From: an uncultured Collinsella sp.
GTDB taxonomy: Bacteria; Actinomycetota; Coriobacteriia; Coriobacteriales; Coriobacteriaceae
Reading direction: 5' to 3'
DNA: 64,000 nt
Assembly: GCA_902489665.1 (NCBI GenBank)
Contig: CABUAT010000007.1
Coordinates: forward strand, 1 to 64,000
How positions within the stretch are numbered: position 1 is the first letter of the stretch; every line of letters begins with the position of its first letter. The notes beneath the pieces are model-generated. The model worked only from the letters and a program-made list of their open reading frames with translations. It ran no database searches and was not told where the DNA came from. Shown piece by piece: positions 8,090-15,574 of this stretch. The position numbers were made by a program, and so were the translations under genes.

Positions 8090-10867
8090 ATGATTCTCAA
8101 CGGACCGGGGATTAGCTACACCGAGCCCGACATCGGTTCGGAGTTCGTGCCGCCGCTGCCGGAGCATCCGCGCGAGGCCATCGTCAAGCTGTGCGAGCAC
8201 TGCACCAACCGTCTGCTGCATCGCGATGAGCTGCTGGGCTACGAGTACTGGTCGTTTGCCGAGGCCGCGACTGACGAGCAGGCCGAAGTGCTCTGCAAGA
8301 TGAAGATGCGCCGTCCCTATACGCTGCCCGAGATGGTCAAGCTCACCGGCATGCCCGAAGCCGATATCGAGAAGATGCTCGACGATATGAGCTACACGGG
8401 CCTGCTCGAGTACAACTGGGAAAACCCCGAGCGCGCCAAGCAGTGGGTGCTGCCCATGCTGGTGCCGGGTTCCGCTGAGTTTCTCAACATGCGCGTGAGC
8501 CAGCTCGAGGAGCACCCGGTCTATGCCAAGTTCTTTGAGCAGGCGTCCAAGGGACCGCTGTCCAAGGCCACGCCGATGGTGCCGCCCGGTGGTGCCGGCA
8601 TCGGCATGCATGTCATTCCGGTCGAGAAGGCTATCGATGCCGCGAGCACGTCGGTGCCGATCGAGCATATCGAGCATTGGCTCGACAAATACGATGGCAA
8701 ATATGCCGCTAGCACCTGCAGCTGCCGCGCGAGCCGTCGCGTGATGGGTGAGGGCTGCGCCGACGACCCGGCCGATTGGTGCATCGCCGTGGGCGATATG
8801 GCCGACTACGTGGTCGAGACCGACCGCGGCCATTACGTGACGCGCGACGAGGTTTACGACATCCTGCGCCAGGCCGAGGACAACGGCTTTGTGCACCAGA
8901 TCACCAACATCGACGGCGAGAACAAGATCTTCGCCATCTGCAACTGCAACGTCAACGTGTGCTACGCCCTGCGCACCTCGCAGCTGTTCAACACGCCCAA
9001 CCTGTCGCGCTCGGCCTATGTCGCCAAGGTCGAGAAGGACAAGTGCGTGGCCTGCGGTCGCTGCGTTGAGGTGTGCCCGGCCGGTGCCGCTAAGCTGGGC
9101 CAGAAGCTCTGCAGCAAAAAGGCCGGCGGACAGGTGCCCGAGTATCCGCGCCAGGAGCTGCCCGATGCCACCAAATGGGACCACACCAAGTGGTCGCCCA
9201 ACTACCGCAACGACAACCGCATCGAGACGTATGAATCCGGCACCGCACCCTGCAAGACGGCCTGTCCCGCGCACGTTGCCGTTCAGGGCTACCTTAAGCT
9301 TGCTGCCCAGGGTCGCTACGACGAGGCGCTGGCGCTCATCAAGCGCGAGAACCCGCTGCCCGCCATCTGCGGCCGCGTGTGCAATCGCCGCTGCGAGGAT
9401 GCCTGCACCCGTGGCCGCGTGGACGCCGCCGTGGCCATCGACGAGGTCAAGAAGTTCATCGCCCAGCGCGATCTGGATGCCGCGACCCGCTATGTCCCAC
9501 CTGTGGTGACCCCGACGCGTGCCGGCGGCTTCGACCAGAAGATCGCCATCATCGGTGCCGGTCCGGCCGGCCTGTCCTGCGCTTTCTACCTGGCCGAGAA
9601 GGGCTACAAGCCCGTCGTGTTCGAGAAGAACGAGCGCCCGGGCGGCATGCTCACCTACGGCATTCCCAGCTTTAAGCTGCAGAAGGATGTCATCGAGGCC
9701 GAGGTCGAGATCATTCGCCTGATGGGTGCCGAGTTCCGCTATGGCGTGGAAGTCGGTCGCGACGTGACGCTCGACGAGCTGCGCGCGCAGGGCTTTAAGG
9801 CCTTCTACGTTGCCATTGGCTGCCAGGGCGGCCGCCTTGCGGGCATTCCGGGCGAGGGTGCCGAGGACGTGACCGTGGCCGTCGACTTCCTTCGCGAGGT
9901 TAACAGCGGCAAGATCGATTCCCTGTCCGGCCGCACCATTGTGGTGGGCGGCGGCAACGTGGCCATCGACGTTGCCCGCAACGCCTGCCGTCTGGGCTCT
10001 GAGCATGTTGAGATGTTCTGCCTGGAGAGCGAGGCTCAGATGCCCGCCAGCGAGGAGGAGCGTCGCGAGGCCGTTGAGGACGGCGCTCACATCAGCTGCG
10101 GATGGGGCCCCAAGGAGATTCACCTGGACGAGGCCGGTCGCGTGTGCGGCATCACCTTCAAGCGCTGCACGCGTGTCTTTGACGACGAGGGCCGTTTTGC
10201 GCCCGAGTACGACGAGAACGATCTGCGCCGTGTCGATGCCGATCGTGTCGTTATGTCGATTGGCCAGTCCATTGTGTGGGGCGACCTGCTGGCTGGCTCC
10301 AAGGTGGAGCTCGGCCGCGGCCAGGGCGCCCTGGCCGATCCCCAGACCTATCAGACTGCCGAGCCCGACATCTTTGTGGGCGGCGACGTCTACACCGGTC
10401 CGAGCTTTGCCATCGACGCCATCGCCGCCGGTCACGAGGCCGCCGTGTCCATCCATCGCTTTGTGCAGCCGGGATCCACGCTCACCATCGGCCGCAACCA
10501 GCGTCGTTACACCGCGCTCGACCGCGACGACGTTGTGCTCGAGAGCTACGACAACGCGAGCCGCGAGGTGGCGCATGTCGACCGCGAGCGCGAGAAGGCT
10601 GCGCCGTTTAGCGAGTACGTCGAGACCTTTACCGAGGAGCAGGTGCGCGCCGAGACCGCCCGCTGCCTGGGCTGCGGTGCCTCGATCGTCGACCCCAACA
10701 AGTGCATCGGCTGCGGTCTGTGCACCACCAAGTGCGCGTTCGATGCCATCCACCTGGATCGCGATCGCCCCGAGTGCTCCACGATGGTCAAATACGAGCA
10801 AAAGCTTCCGAGCCTTGGCAAGTATGCTTTAAAGCGTGCAATCAAAATCAAGTTCGGTCGTAAATAG
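8090..10867 (+). CDS. Multidomain Fe-S/FAD-dependent NAD(P)H oxidoreductase
   Basis: 925 residues from the ATG at 8090 (AGAGAAGGGACAACC before it). The N-terminal 200 residues carry a winged-helix-like part and Cys motifs (CEHC; CSCRASRR; CNCNVNVCYA), followed by a 4Fe-4S ferredoxin motif CVACGRCVEVCP near 320. A DPYD/GltD-type Fe-S domain follows (CGRVCNRRCEDAC), then a Rossmann FAD site GAGPAGLSCAFYL, a second dinucleotide site GGGNVAIDVARNA, and a C-terminal ferredoxin CIGCGLCTTKCAFDAI. The core resembles the NADPH-dependent small subunit of glutamate synthase and shuttles electrons from NAD(P)H via FAD to Fe-S clusters. The acceptor is unknown. It is divergent from tetR/DUF5692 behind tandem operators. 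Confidence 0.88.
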   Translation: MILNGPGISYTEPDIGSEFVPPLPEHPREAIVKLCEHCTNRLLHRDELLGYEYWSFAEAATDEQAEVLCKMKMRRPYTLPEMVKLTGMPEADIEKMLDDMSYTGLLEYNWENPERAKQWVLPMLVPGSAEFLNMRVSQLEEHPVYAKFFEQASKGPLSKATPMVPPGGAGIGMHVIPVEKAIDAASTSVPIEHIEHWLDKYDGKYAASTCSCRASRRVMGEGCADDPADWCIAVGDMADYVVETDRGHYVTRDEVYDILRQAEDNGFVHQITNIDGENKIFAICNCNVNVCYALRTSQLFNTPNLSRSAYVAKVEKDKCVACGRCVEVCPAGAAKLGQKLCSKKAGGQVPEYPRQELPDATKWDHTKWSPNYRNDNRIETYESGTAPCKTACPAHVAVQGYLKLAAQGRYDEALALIKRENPLPAICGRVCNRRCEDACTRGRVDAAVAIDEVKKFIAQRDLDAATRYVPPVVTPTRAGGFDQKIAIIGAGPAGLSCAFYLAEKGYKPVVFEKNERPGGMLTYGIPSFKLQKDVIEAEVEIIRLMGAEFRYGVEVGRDVTLDELRAQGFKAFYVAIGCQGGRLAGIPGEGAEDVTVAVDFLREVNSGKIDSLSGRTIVVGGGNVAIDVARNACRLGSEHVEMFCLESEAQMPASEEERREAVEDGAHISCGWGPKEIHLDEAGRVCGITFKRCTRVFDDEGRFAPEYDENDLRRVDADRVVMSIGQSIVWGDLLAGSKVELGRGQGALADPQTYQTAEPDIFVGGDVYTGPSFAIDAIAAGHEAAVSIHRFVQPGSTLTIGRNQRRYTALDRDDVVLESYDNASREVAHVDREREKAAPFSEYVETFTEEQVRAETARCLGCGASIVDPNKCIGCGLCTTKCAFDAIHLDRDRPECSTMVKYEQKLPSLGKYALKRAIKIKFGRK

Positions 10868-10882
10868 GTAACCATGGCGGGT

Positions 10883-10918
10883 AAGGGGACGGCGCAGGCT
10901 AGATTTTGCCGTCCCCTT
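10883..10918 (+). terminator. Hairpin between oxidoreductase and hypA
   Basis: AAGGGGACGGC and GCCGTCCCCTT form a perfect 11-base stem with a 14-base loop. The following sequence GCTTTGAG is only weakly T-rich, so termination may be partial. Confidence 0.55.
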
Positions 10919-10963
10919 GCTTTGAGTTTGCATCGCATCAACCGTTGTTGAAAGGTTTCTACC

Positions 10964-11401
10964 TTGCATGAATTGGGAATCGTTTACCACATCATTCGCG
11001 ATGTTGAGAATGTGGCGCGCGCCAATGGCGTGGGTCGCGTCTCGAGCGTGACGTTGCTGTTGGGCGAGGTCTCGGGTGTCGTTCCCGATTTGCTGCTCGA
11101 TGCTTGGCGTTGGGCAGCAGATAAAAAGCCCATCACGGAGGGCGCGGAGCTTATCGTGGAACCCGTCGAGGCCGTGACGCACTGCGAGGCGTGCGGCCGC
11201 GACTACGCGACGGTCGAGCACGGCAAGACCTGTCCCCATTGCGGCAGCGGCGAAACCTATCTGCTGCAGGGCCAAGAGGTAATGATCAAACAGATCGAGA
11301 CTCCCGACGAGGACCCGGCAGACGCCGCCTCGGGCGGCCCGACTGCTCCTGCCGACACCCCCGACGCCGTCGACGCCGCCAACCCCCTCCACATCGCCTA
11401 G
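10964..11401 (+). CDS. hypA: HypA-like nickel chaperone
   Basis: 145 residues. HypA delivers Ni to [NiFe]-hydrogenase (or urease) maturation in the cytoplasm. I chose the TTG at 10964 because it gives the conserved N-terminus MHELGIV, whose His2 and Glu3 belong to the nickel site; the ATG at 10968 is out of frame. AAAGG lies upstream. The zinc site is C74-x2-C77 and C90-x2-C93. The last 40 residues are an unusual acidic Pro/Ala tail, longer than the usual 113-120-residue family. No hydrogenase, hypB or other hyp gene lies in this window, so its client must be encoded elsewhere or it serves a different partner. Confidence 0.88.
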   Translation: MHELGIVYHIIRDVENVARANGVGRVSSVTLLLGEVSGVVPDLLLDAWRWAADKKPITEGAELIVEPVEAVTHCEACGRDYATVEHGKTCPHCGSGETYLLQGQEVMIKQIETPDEDPADAASGGPTAPADTPDAVDAANPLHIA

Positions 11402-11410
11402 CCCCTCACC

Positions 11411-11477
11411 AGTTGCGGTGAAATAGTTCCTAAAATCGGCTCCATGGCCCCCAATCAGGAACTATTCCACCGCAACT
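11411..11477. repeat. 67-bp palindromic intergenic repeat, copy 2
   Basis: AGTTGCGGTGAAATAGTTCCT pairs with AGGAACTATTCCACCGCAACT, with only one mispair in 21 bases. It begins nine bases after the hypA stop codon and is followed by TTTTTTT, so it may also terminate hypA transcripts. Confidence 0.85.
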
Positions 11478-11724
11478 TTTTTGTCGCTATTATTCAGTTT
11501 GGCTAGATTTTCAGAGCATATTTGTCATTAGCAGTCAAGTGGGGTCTGTTCAAACAAAAATGCGCCGTATTGAGCACGTTTTCATCCAGTTATAATCGGT
11601 ATTAATGAACAGTGTGCCTATATATGTCAAAATATCGGATCGCTTAAGCTGCGAATTAGCAGGTAATGAGCTAAAAATCAGCAATGTAATCAACTTGTAA
11701 CAAACCTTGACGTTTAAACAAATA

Positions 11725-11753
11725 ATTCAACCTTTTGCGGTTTTAGCTATAAT
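11725..11753 (+). promoter_or_regulatory. Probable promoter of the mannose-type PTS operon
   Basis: TATAAT at 11748-11753 lies in an AT-rich stretch (11480-11820) about 70 bases before the first PTS gene; the -35 region (ATTCAA, 17-base spacer) is weak, as expected for an activated promoter. The remaining leader holds no ORF and no operator that I can name. Confidence 0.4.
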
Positions 11754-11823
11754 TCCACAAAGCAAACAGGTATACTCCTTTCATGTCGTGTAGGAAATAC
11801 GTAGACAAAAAGGAGGTTATGTG

Positions 11824-12813
11824 ATGGTAAGTATTGTTCTTGCTAGCCACGGGGACTTGGCAGCTGGAATCAAGCAGACGGGCTCGATGGTCTTTGGCGA
11901 TCAGCCGTCTGTTGCCGTGGTCTCGCTCGAGCCGAGCATGGGCCCCGACGACTTCCGTGCCAAGGTCGAGGAAGCAGTCGCTTCCTTCGAGGACCAGGAG
12001 CAGGTGCTCTTCCTTGTTGATCTGTGGGGCGGCACGCCGTTCAACCAGATCAGCGGGCTCATCGAGGGCCACGATTCCTGGGCTATCGTCACCGGTGTCA
12101 ACCTGCCTATGCTCATCGAGGCATATTCGCAGCGCTTTGACGCAAAGAACACTGCACATGCGATCGCAAAACATCTCGTGACTGAGGCTAAGGCTGGCGT
12201 GCGCGTCAAGCCCGAGTCTCTGGAGCCCGAGGAGAAGAAGCCGGCTGCGGCCGCCGCTGCTCCTGCAGGCGCCATTCCTCCGGGAACGGTCATCGGCGAT
12301 GGGCACATCAAGATTGCCCATGTCCGTATCGACACCCGTCTGCTTCATGGTCAGGTGGCCACCACGTGGACCAAGCAGATCAACCCCAACCGCATTATCG
12401 TGGTTTCCGACGGCGTTGCTCACGACGAGCTCCGCAAGACCATGATCGAGCAGGCTGCCCCTCCGGGAGTCCATGCCAACGTCGTGCCCATCAAGAAGAT
12501 GGCCGAGGTCGTCAAGGACACGCGCTTTGGTGACACCAAGGCCATGCTGCTCTTCGAGAACCCGCAGGATCTGCTCAAGGCCATCGAGGCCGGCGTCGAC
12601 ATCAAGGAAGTCAACATCGGTTCCATGGCTCACTCCAAGGGCAAGGTCGTCGTCACCAACGCCGTCGCTATGGGCGATGACGACGTCAAGACTCTCGAGG
12701 CTCTCAAGGCCAAGGGCGTCAAGTTCGAGGTCCGCAAGGTTCCTTCGGATTCCTCCGAGGATCTCGACGCCATGTTGAAGAAAGCTAAGGCCGAACTGGC
12801 CGCTCAAGCATAG
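11824..12813 (+). CDS. PTS mannose/fructose/sorbose-family EIIAB
   Basis: 329 residues from the ATG at 11824 (AAGGAGG 8 bases upstream). The cytoplasmic protein receives phosphate from HPr and passes it to the incoming sugar. The IIA domain (1-135) has its phosphorylatable His9 in LASHGDLAAG. An Ala/Pro linker (EEKKPAAAAAAPAGA) precedes the IIB domain (about 155-329), with active His175 in RLLHGQVATTW. IIC, IID and a DUF956 protein follow in the same direction, a complete ManXYZ-type transporter. The sugar cannot be told from the sequence. Confidence 0.95.
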   Translation: MVSIVLASHGDLAAGIKQTGSMVFGDQPSVAVVSLEPSMGPDDFRAKVEEAVASFEDQEQVLFLVDLWGGTPFNQISGLIEGHDSWAIVTGVNLPMLIEAYSQRFDAKNTAHAIAKHLVTEAKAGVRVKPESLEPEEKKPAAAAAAPAGAIPPGTVIGDGHIKIAHVRIDTRLLHGQVATTWTKQINPNRIIVVSDGVAHDELRKTMIEQAAPPGVHANVVPIKKMAEVVKDTRFGDTKAMLLFENPQDLLKAIEAGVDIKEVNIGSMAHSKGKVVVTNAVAMGDDDVKTLEALKAKGVKFEVRKVPSDSSEDLDAMLKKAKAELAAQA

Positions 12814-12831
12814 TAAAGGAGGGTCCGATAC

Positions 12832-13650
12832 ATGTCTGCAATCACTATTCTGCTTGTTGCGATTGTCGCGTTGCTTGCCGGTATGGAAGGCATTCTGGAT
12901 GAGTTCCAGTTCCATCAGCCGCTCGTGGCATGCACGCTTATCGGTCTCGTAACCGGTCACCTTCAGGAGGGCATCCTCCTGGGCGGTTCGCTCCAGATGA
13001 TGGCCCTTGGCTGGGCTAACGTCGGCGCCGCCGTCGCGCCTGATGCCGCTCTGGCCTCGGTCGCTTCTTCGATCATCATGGTGCTCGCCCTCAACGGCGG
13101 CGCCACCGATTCGGCCAAGGCCGTTACCGCCGCTATCGCCGTTGCCGTCCCGCTGTCGGTCGCTGGTCTGTTCCTGACCATGATCTGCCGTACCCTGGCT
13201 ACCGCTATCGCTCACGCCATGGACGGTTGCGCCGAGAAGGGCGACTTCGCCGGCATCGAGCGCTGGCAGTACGCTGCTATCCTCATGCAGGGCCTTCGTA
13301 TCGCCATCCCGGCAGTGCTTCTGTGCATCATCCCGGCCGAGGCTGTTACCAACGCGCTTAACGCTATGCCCGACTGGCTGTCCGGCGGCATGGCCGTCGG
13401 CGGCGGCATGGTCGCTTCCGTCGGTTACGCCATGGTCATTAACATGATGGCCACCAAGGAGACTTGGCCGTTCTTCATCCTCGGCTTTGTCCTTGCTGCC
13501 ATCCCTCAGCTCACGCTGATCGCCCTTGGCCTCATCGGCATCTCCCTTGCCCTTATCTACCTTGGCCTTAAGGATCTGGCCAAGCAGGGTGGCGGCATGG
13601 GCGGTGGCTCCGGCGACCCGCTCGGCGACATTCTGAACGATTACGAGTAG
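12832..13650 (+). CDS. PTS mannose-family EIIC
   Basis: 272-residue membrane subunit that, with IID, forms the sugar channel of a mannose-family PTS. It is hydrophobic throughout, with the family's re-entrant Gly-rich loops (GHLQEGILLGGSLQMMALGWANVGAAVAPDAALA, conserved near residues 42-75). It begins 18 bases after the IIAB stop codon with AAAGGAGGG upstream, so it is translated from the same operon. The length matches the family. Confidence 0.95.
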   Translation: MSAITILLVAIVALLAGMEGILDEFQFHQPLVACTLIGLVTGHLQEGILLGGSLQMMALGWANVGAAVAPDAALASVASSIIMVLALNGGATDSAKAVTAAIAVAVPLSVAGLFLTMICRTLATAIAHAMDGCAEKGDFAGIERWQYAAILMQGLRIAIPAVLLCIIPAEAVTNALNAMPDWLSGGMAVGGGMVASVGYAMVINMMATKETWPFFILGFVLAAIPQLTLIALGLIGISLALIYLGLKDLAKQGGGMGGGSGDPLGDILNDYE

Positions 13651-13666
13651 GAGGGGAGTGATACAT

Positions 13667-14587
13667 ATGGCAGAGAACAAGATTCAGCTCACCAAGGCTG
13701 ACCGCAAGAAGGTTTGCTTCCGTCATCAGTTCCTTCAGGGCTCGTGGAACTACGAGCGTATGCAGAACGGCGGCTGGTGCTTCGCAATGATCCCTGCGAT
13801 CAAGAAGCTCTACACCAGCAAGGATGACCAGATTGCCGCTCTTAAGCGCCACCTGGAGTTCTATAACACCCACCCCTATGTTTCCGCCCCCGTCATTGGC
13901 GTTACCCTCGCTCTCGAGGAGGAGCGCGCCAACGGTGCCCCGATTGACGACGTCGCCATTCAGGGCGTCAAGGTCGGTATGATGGGCCCGCTCGCCGGCG
14001 TCGGCGACCCCGCCTTCTGGTTCACCCTTCGCCCGATTCTGGGCGCTCTGGGCGCTTCCCTGGCCCTGTCCGGCAGCATCGCCGGTCCGCTGCTGTTCTT
14101 CTTCGCGTGGAACATCATCCGTTACGCCTTCCTGTGGTACACGCAGGAGTTTGGCTACAAGGTCGGCTCCTCCATCGCCAAGGACCTCTCCGGCGGTCTG
14201 ATGGGCAAGGTCACCGAGGGTGCTTCCATCCTTGGTATGTTCATCATCGGCGCCCTGGTCGAGCGCTGGGTGTCCATCTCCTTCACCCCGGTCGTCTCCA
14301 AGGTCACGCAGTCTGCTGGCGCCTTTATCGACTGGGCTAACCTGCCCTCCGGTTCTGAGGGTGTCAAGGAAGCACTGACGATGTATAACTCCATCGGTGC
14401 TAACGCCCTTGATCAGGTGAAGGTCACCACGCTTCAGGCCAACCTCGATCAGCTCATCCCTGGCCTTGCCGCCGTGTGCCTGACCCTGCTGGTCTGCAAG
14501 CTCCTCAAGAAGAAGGTCAGCCCGATCGTCATCATCCTGGCTCTCTTCGCCATCGGCATCATCGGTCGCGTCTGCGGCTTCATGTAA
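13667..14587 (+). CDS. PTS mannose-family EIID
   Basis: 306 residues from the ATG at 13667 (GAGGGGAG upstream); the GTG at 13658 would overlap the ribosome site. It contains the characteristic IID segment QGSWNYERMQNGGWCFAMIP near residues 20-40 and GPLAGVGDPAFWFTLRPI near 105-122, then several transmembrane helices at the C-terminus. It partners IIC as the integral membrane translocator and ends the core PTS operon; the hairpin at 14644 follows before the DUF956 gene. Confidence 0.95.
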   Translation: MAENKIQLTKADRKKVCFRHQFLQGSWNYERMQNGGWCFAMIPAIKKLYTSKDDQIAALKRHLEFYNTHPYVSAPVIGVTLALEEERANGAPIDDVAIQGVKVGMMGPLAGVGDPAFWFTLRPILGALGASLALSGSIAGPLLFFFAWNIIRYAFLWYTQEFGYKVGSSIAKDLSGGLMGKVTEGASILGMFIIGALVERWVSISFTPVVSKVTQSAGAFIDWANLPSGSEGVKEALTMYNSIGANALDQVKVTTLQANLDQLIPGLAAVCLTLLVCKLLKKKVSPIVIILALFAIGIIGRVCGFM

Positions 14588-14643
14588 GCACGTTTCGGCT
14601 TAAGACCGAGAATTGCTAGGCAAGGGCTTTTGAGCCATTGAAA

Positions 14644-14684
14644 CGGACCGCACCCGGTGGGTACACTGGATGCGGTCCGATTGT
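14644..14684 (+). terminator. Terminator/attenuator inside the PTS operon
   Basis: CGGACCGCA (14644-14652) and TGCGGTCCG (14671-14679) form a perfect 9-base stem followed by ATTGTTTTAT. It separates the IID gene from the DUF956 gene and could set the ratio of transporter to accessory protein. Confidence 0.65.
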
Positions 14685-14707
14685 TTTATTTGGAGGGCGA
14701 GGCGCGC

Positions 14708-15106
14708 ATGGCGCAATCTCAGAACAGCACGGTCGATCTGGCAACGCCGGCAACCTGCCTGATGGGGCTTACCAGCCACGGCAACGTGATGGTGGGCAAT
14801 AAGGCGTTCGAGTATTACAACGAGCGCAATCCCGAGGATTATATTCAAATCCCGTGGGATGAGGTCGACTATATTGCCGCCGAGGTTTTACGCGGCACCA
14901 AGAAGATCACGCGTTTTGCCATCTTCACCAAGGACAACGGTCACTTTACGTTTTCGACGCGCGACGACAAAGAGACGCTGCGCGCTGTGCGCAAGTACGT
15001 GGACGAGGATAGACTCGTGCGTTCGCCCGACTTTATCGACGTAACGACCAAGGGCGCCAAGAGCATTCCTTCCGTCATCAAAGGCCTCTTCCACAAAGGC
15101 AACTAG
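14708..15106 (+). CDS. DUF956-family PTS accessory protein
   Basis: 132 residues from the ATG at 14708 (GGAGGGCGAGG upstream). DUF956 proteins are routinely encoded next to mannose-family PTS genes, where they are thought to have a regulatory or accessory part. The body fits that family: a soluble alpha/beta protein with IPWDEVDYIAAEV and RFAIFTKDNGHFTFSTRDDKE. It sits 120 bases after IID behind a stem-loop. The family assignment rests on context and recalled sequence style. Confidence 0.8.
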   Translation: MAQSQNSTVDLATPATCLMGLTSHGNVMVGNKAFEYYNERNPEDYIQIPWDEVDYIAAEVLRGTKKITRFAIFTKDNGHFTFSTRDDKETLRAVRKYVDEDRLVRSPDFIDVTTKGAKSIPSVIKGLFHKGN

Positions 15107-15115
15107 CCCCTCATA

Positions 15116-15182
15116 AGTTGCGGTGGAATAGTTCTTAAATGCGGCTTTAGATGCTTTAGGCAGGAACTATTCCACCGCAACT
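15116..15182. repeat. 67-bp palindromic intergenic repeat, copy 3
   Basis: AGTTGCGGTGGAATAGTTC pairs with GAACTATTCCACCGCAACT; same length and outer arms as the copies at 4327 and 11411. It begins nine bases after the stop codon of the upstream gene and ends 59 bases before tRNA-Arg. Confidence 0.85.
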
Positions 15183-15241
15183 TTGAAGTCTGGTCATGGG
15201 GTGTATGGCGATGCAGTAAATCTGCTACACTAGTACAACAT

Positions 15242-15317
15242 GCCTCCGTAGCTCAGGGGATAGAGCACCGCTCTCCTAAAGCGGGTGTCGACGGTTCGAA
15301 TCCGCCCGGGGGCACCA
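15242..15317 (+). tRNA. tRNA-Arg (anticodon CCU)
   Basis: Acceptor stem GCCTCCG/CGGGGGC, D-arm GCTCAGGGGATAGAGC, anticodon stem CCGCT/AGCGG with loop CTCCTAA (anticodon CCT, reading AGG), T-loop TTCGAAT, and an encoded CCA at 15315-15317. Its 3' half is the integration site of the island that follows. Confidence 0.95.
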
Positions 15318-15397
15318 GGGAATATGACGGCGTCGCGGGAGCGGCGCCGTTTCTGGTTTGCGGGGGCCGCCGGCGGATTCGGGCCGTCGACACCCGC
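15281..15397. repeat. Inverted copy of the tRNA T-arm downstream of the tRNA
   Basis: Bases 15281-15306 of the tRNA (variable loop and T-arm) are matched at 24 of 26 positions by the reverse complement of 15372-15397. The intervening DNA holds a small GC hairpin (ACGGCG/CGCCGT followed by TTTCT) that could end the tRNA transcript. Confidence 0.75.
15295..15337. repeat. attL-like 43-bp direct repeat in tRNA-Arg
   Basis: It covers the T-loop and 3' end of the tRNA plus 20 downstream bases and is repeated without mismatch at 18471-18513. Similarity continues imperfectly for about 75 more bases on both sides. Confidence 0.85.
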
Positions 15398-15574
15398 GTC
15401 ACCAATTGCGTCTAGAGCCCTCCGGTAGAGTGTCCAAGCCCTAAAGCCCAGTTGATGCTACGGGGTTTAGAGGCAGACTGAAGCAAGGGGAAGACATGTC
15501 CGCTCGGGGTGATAGACTAACGCCGTGGTAAATACAGGACAGTTTGACCGTTTTTCAACCAAGATAGGCGTCCC

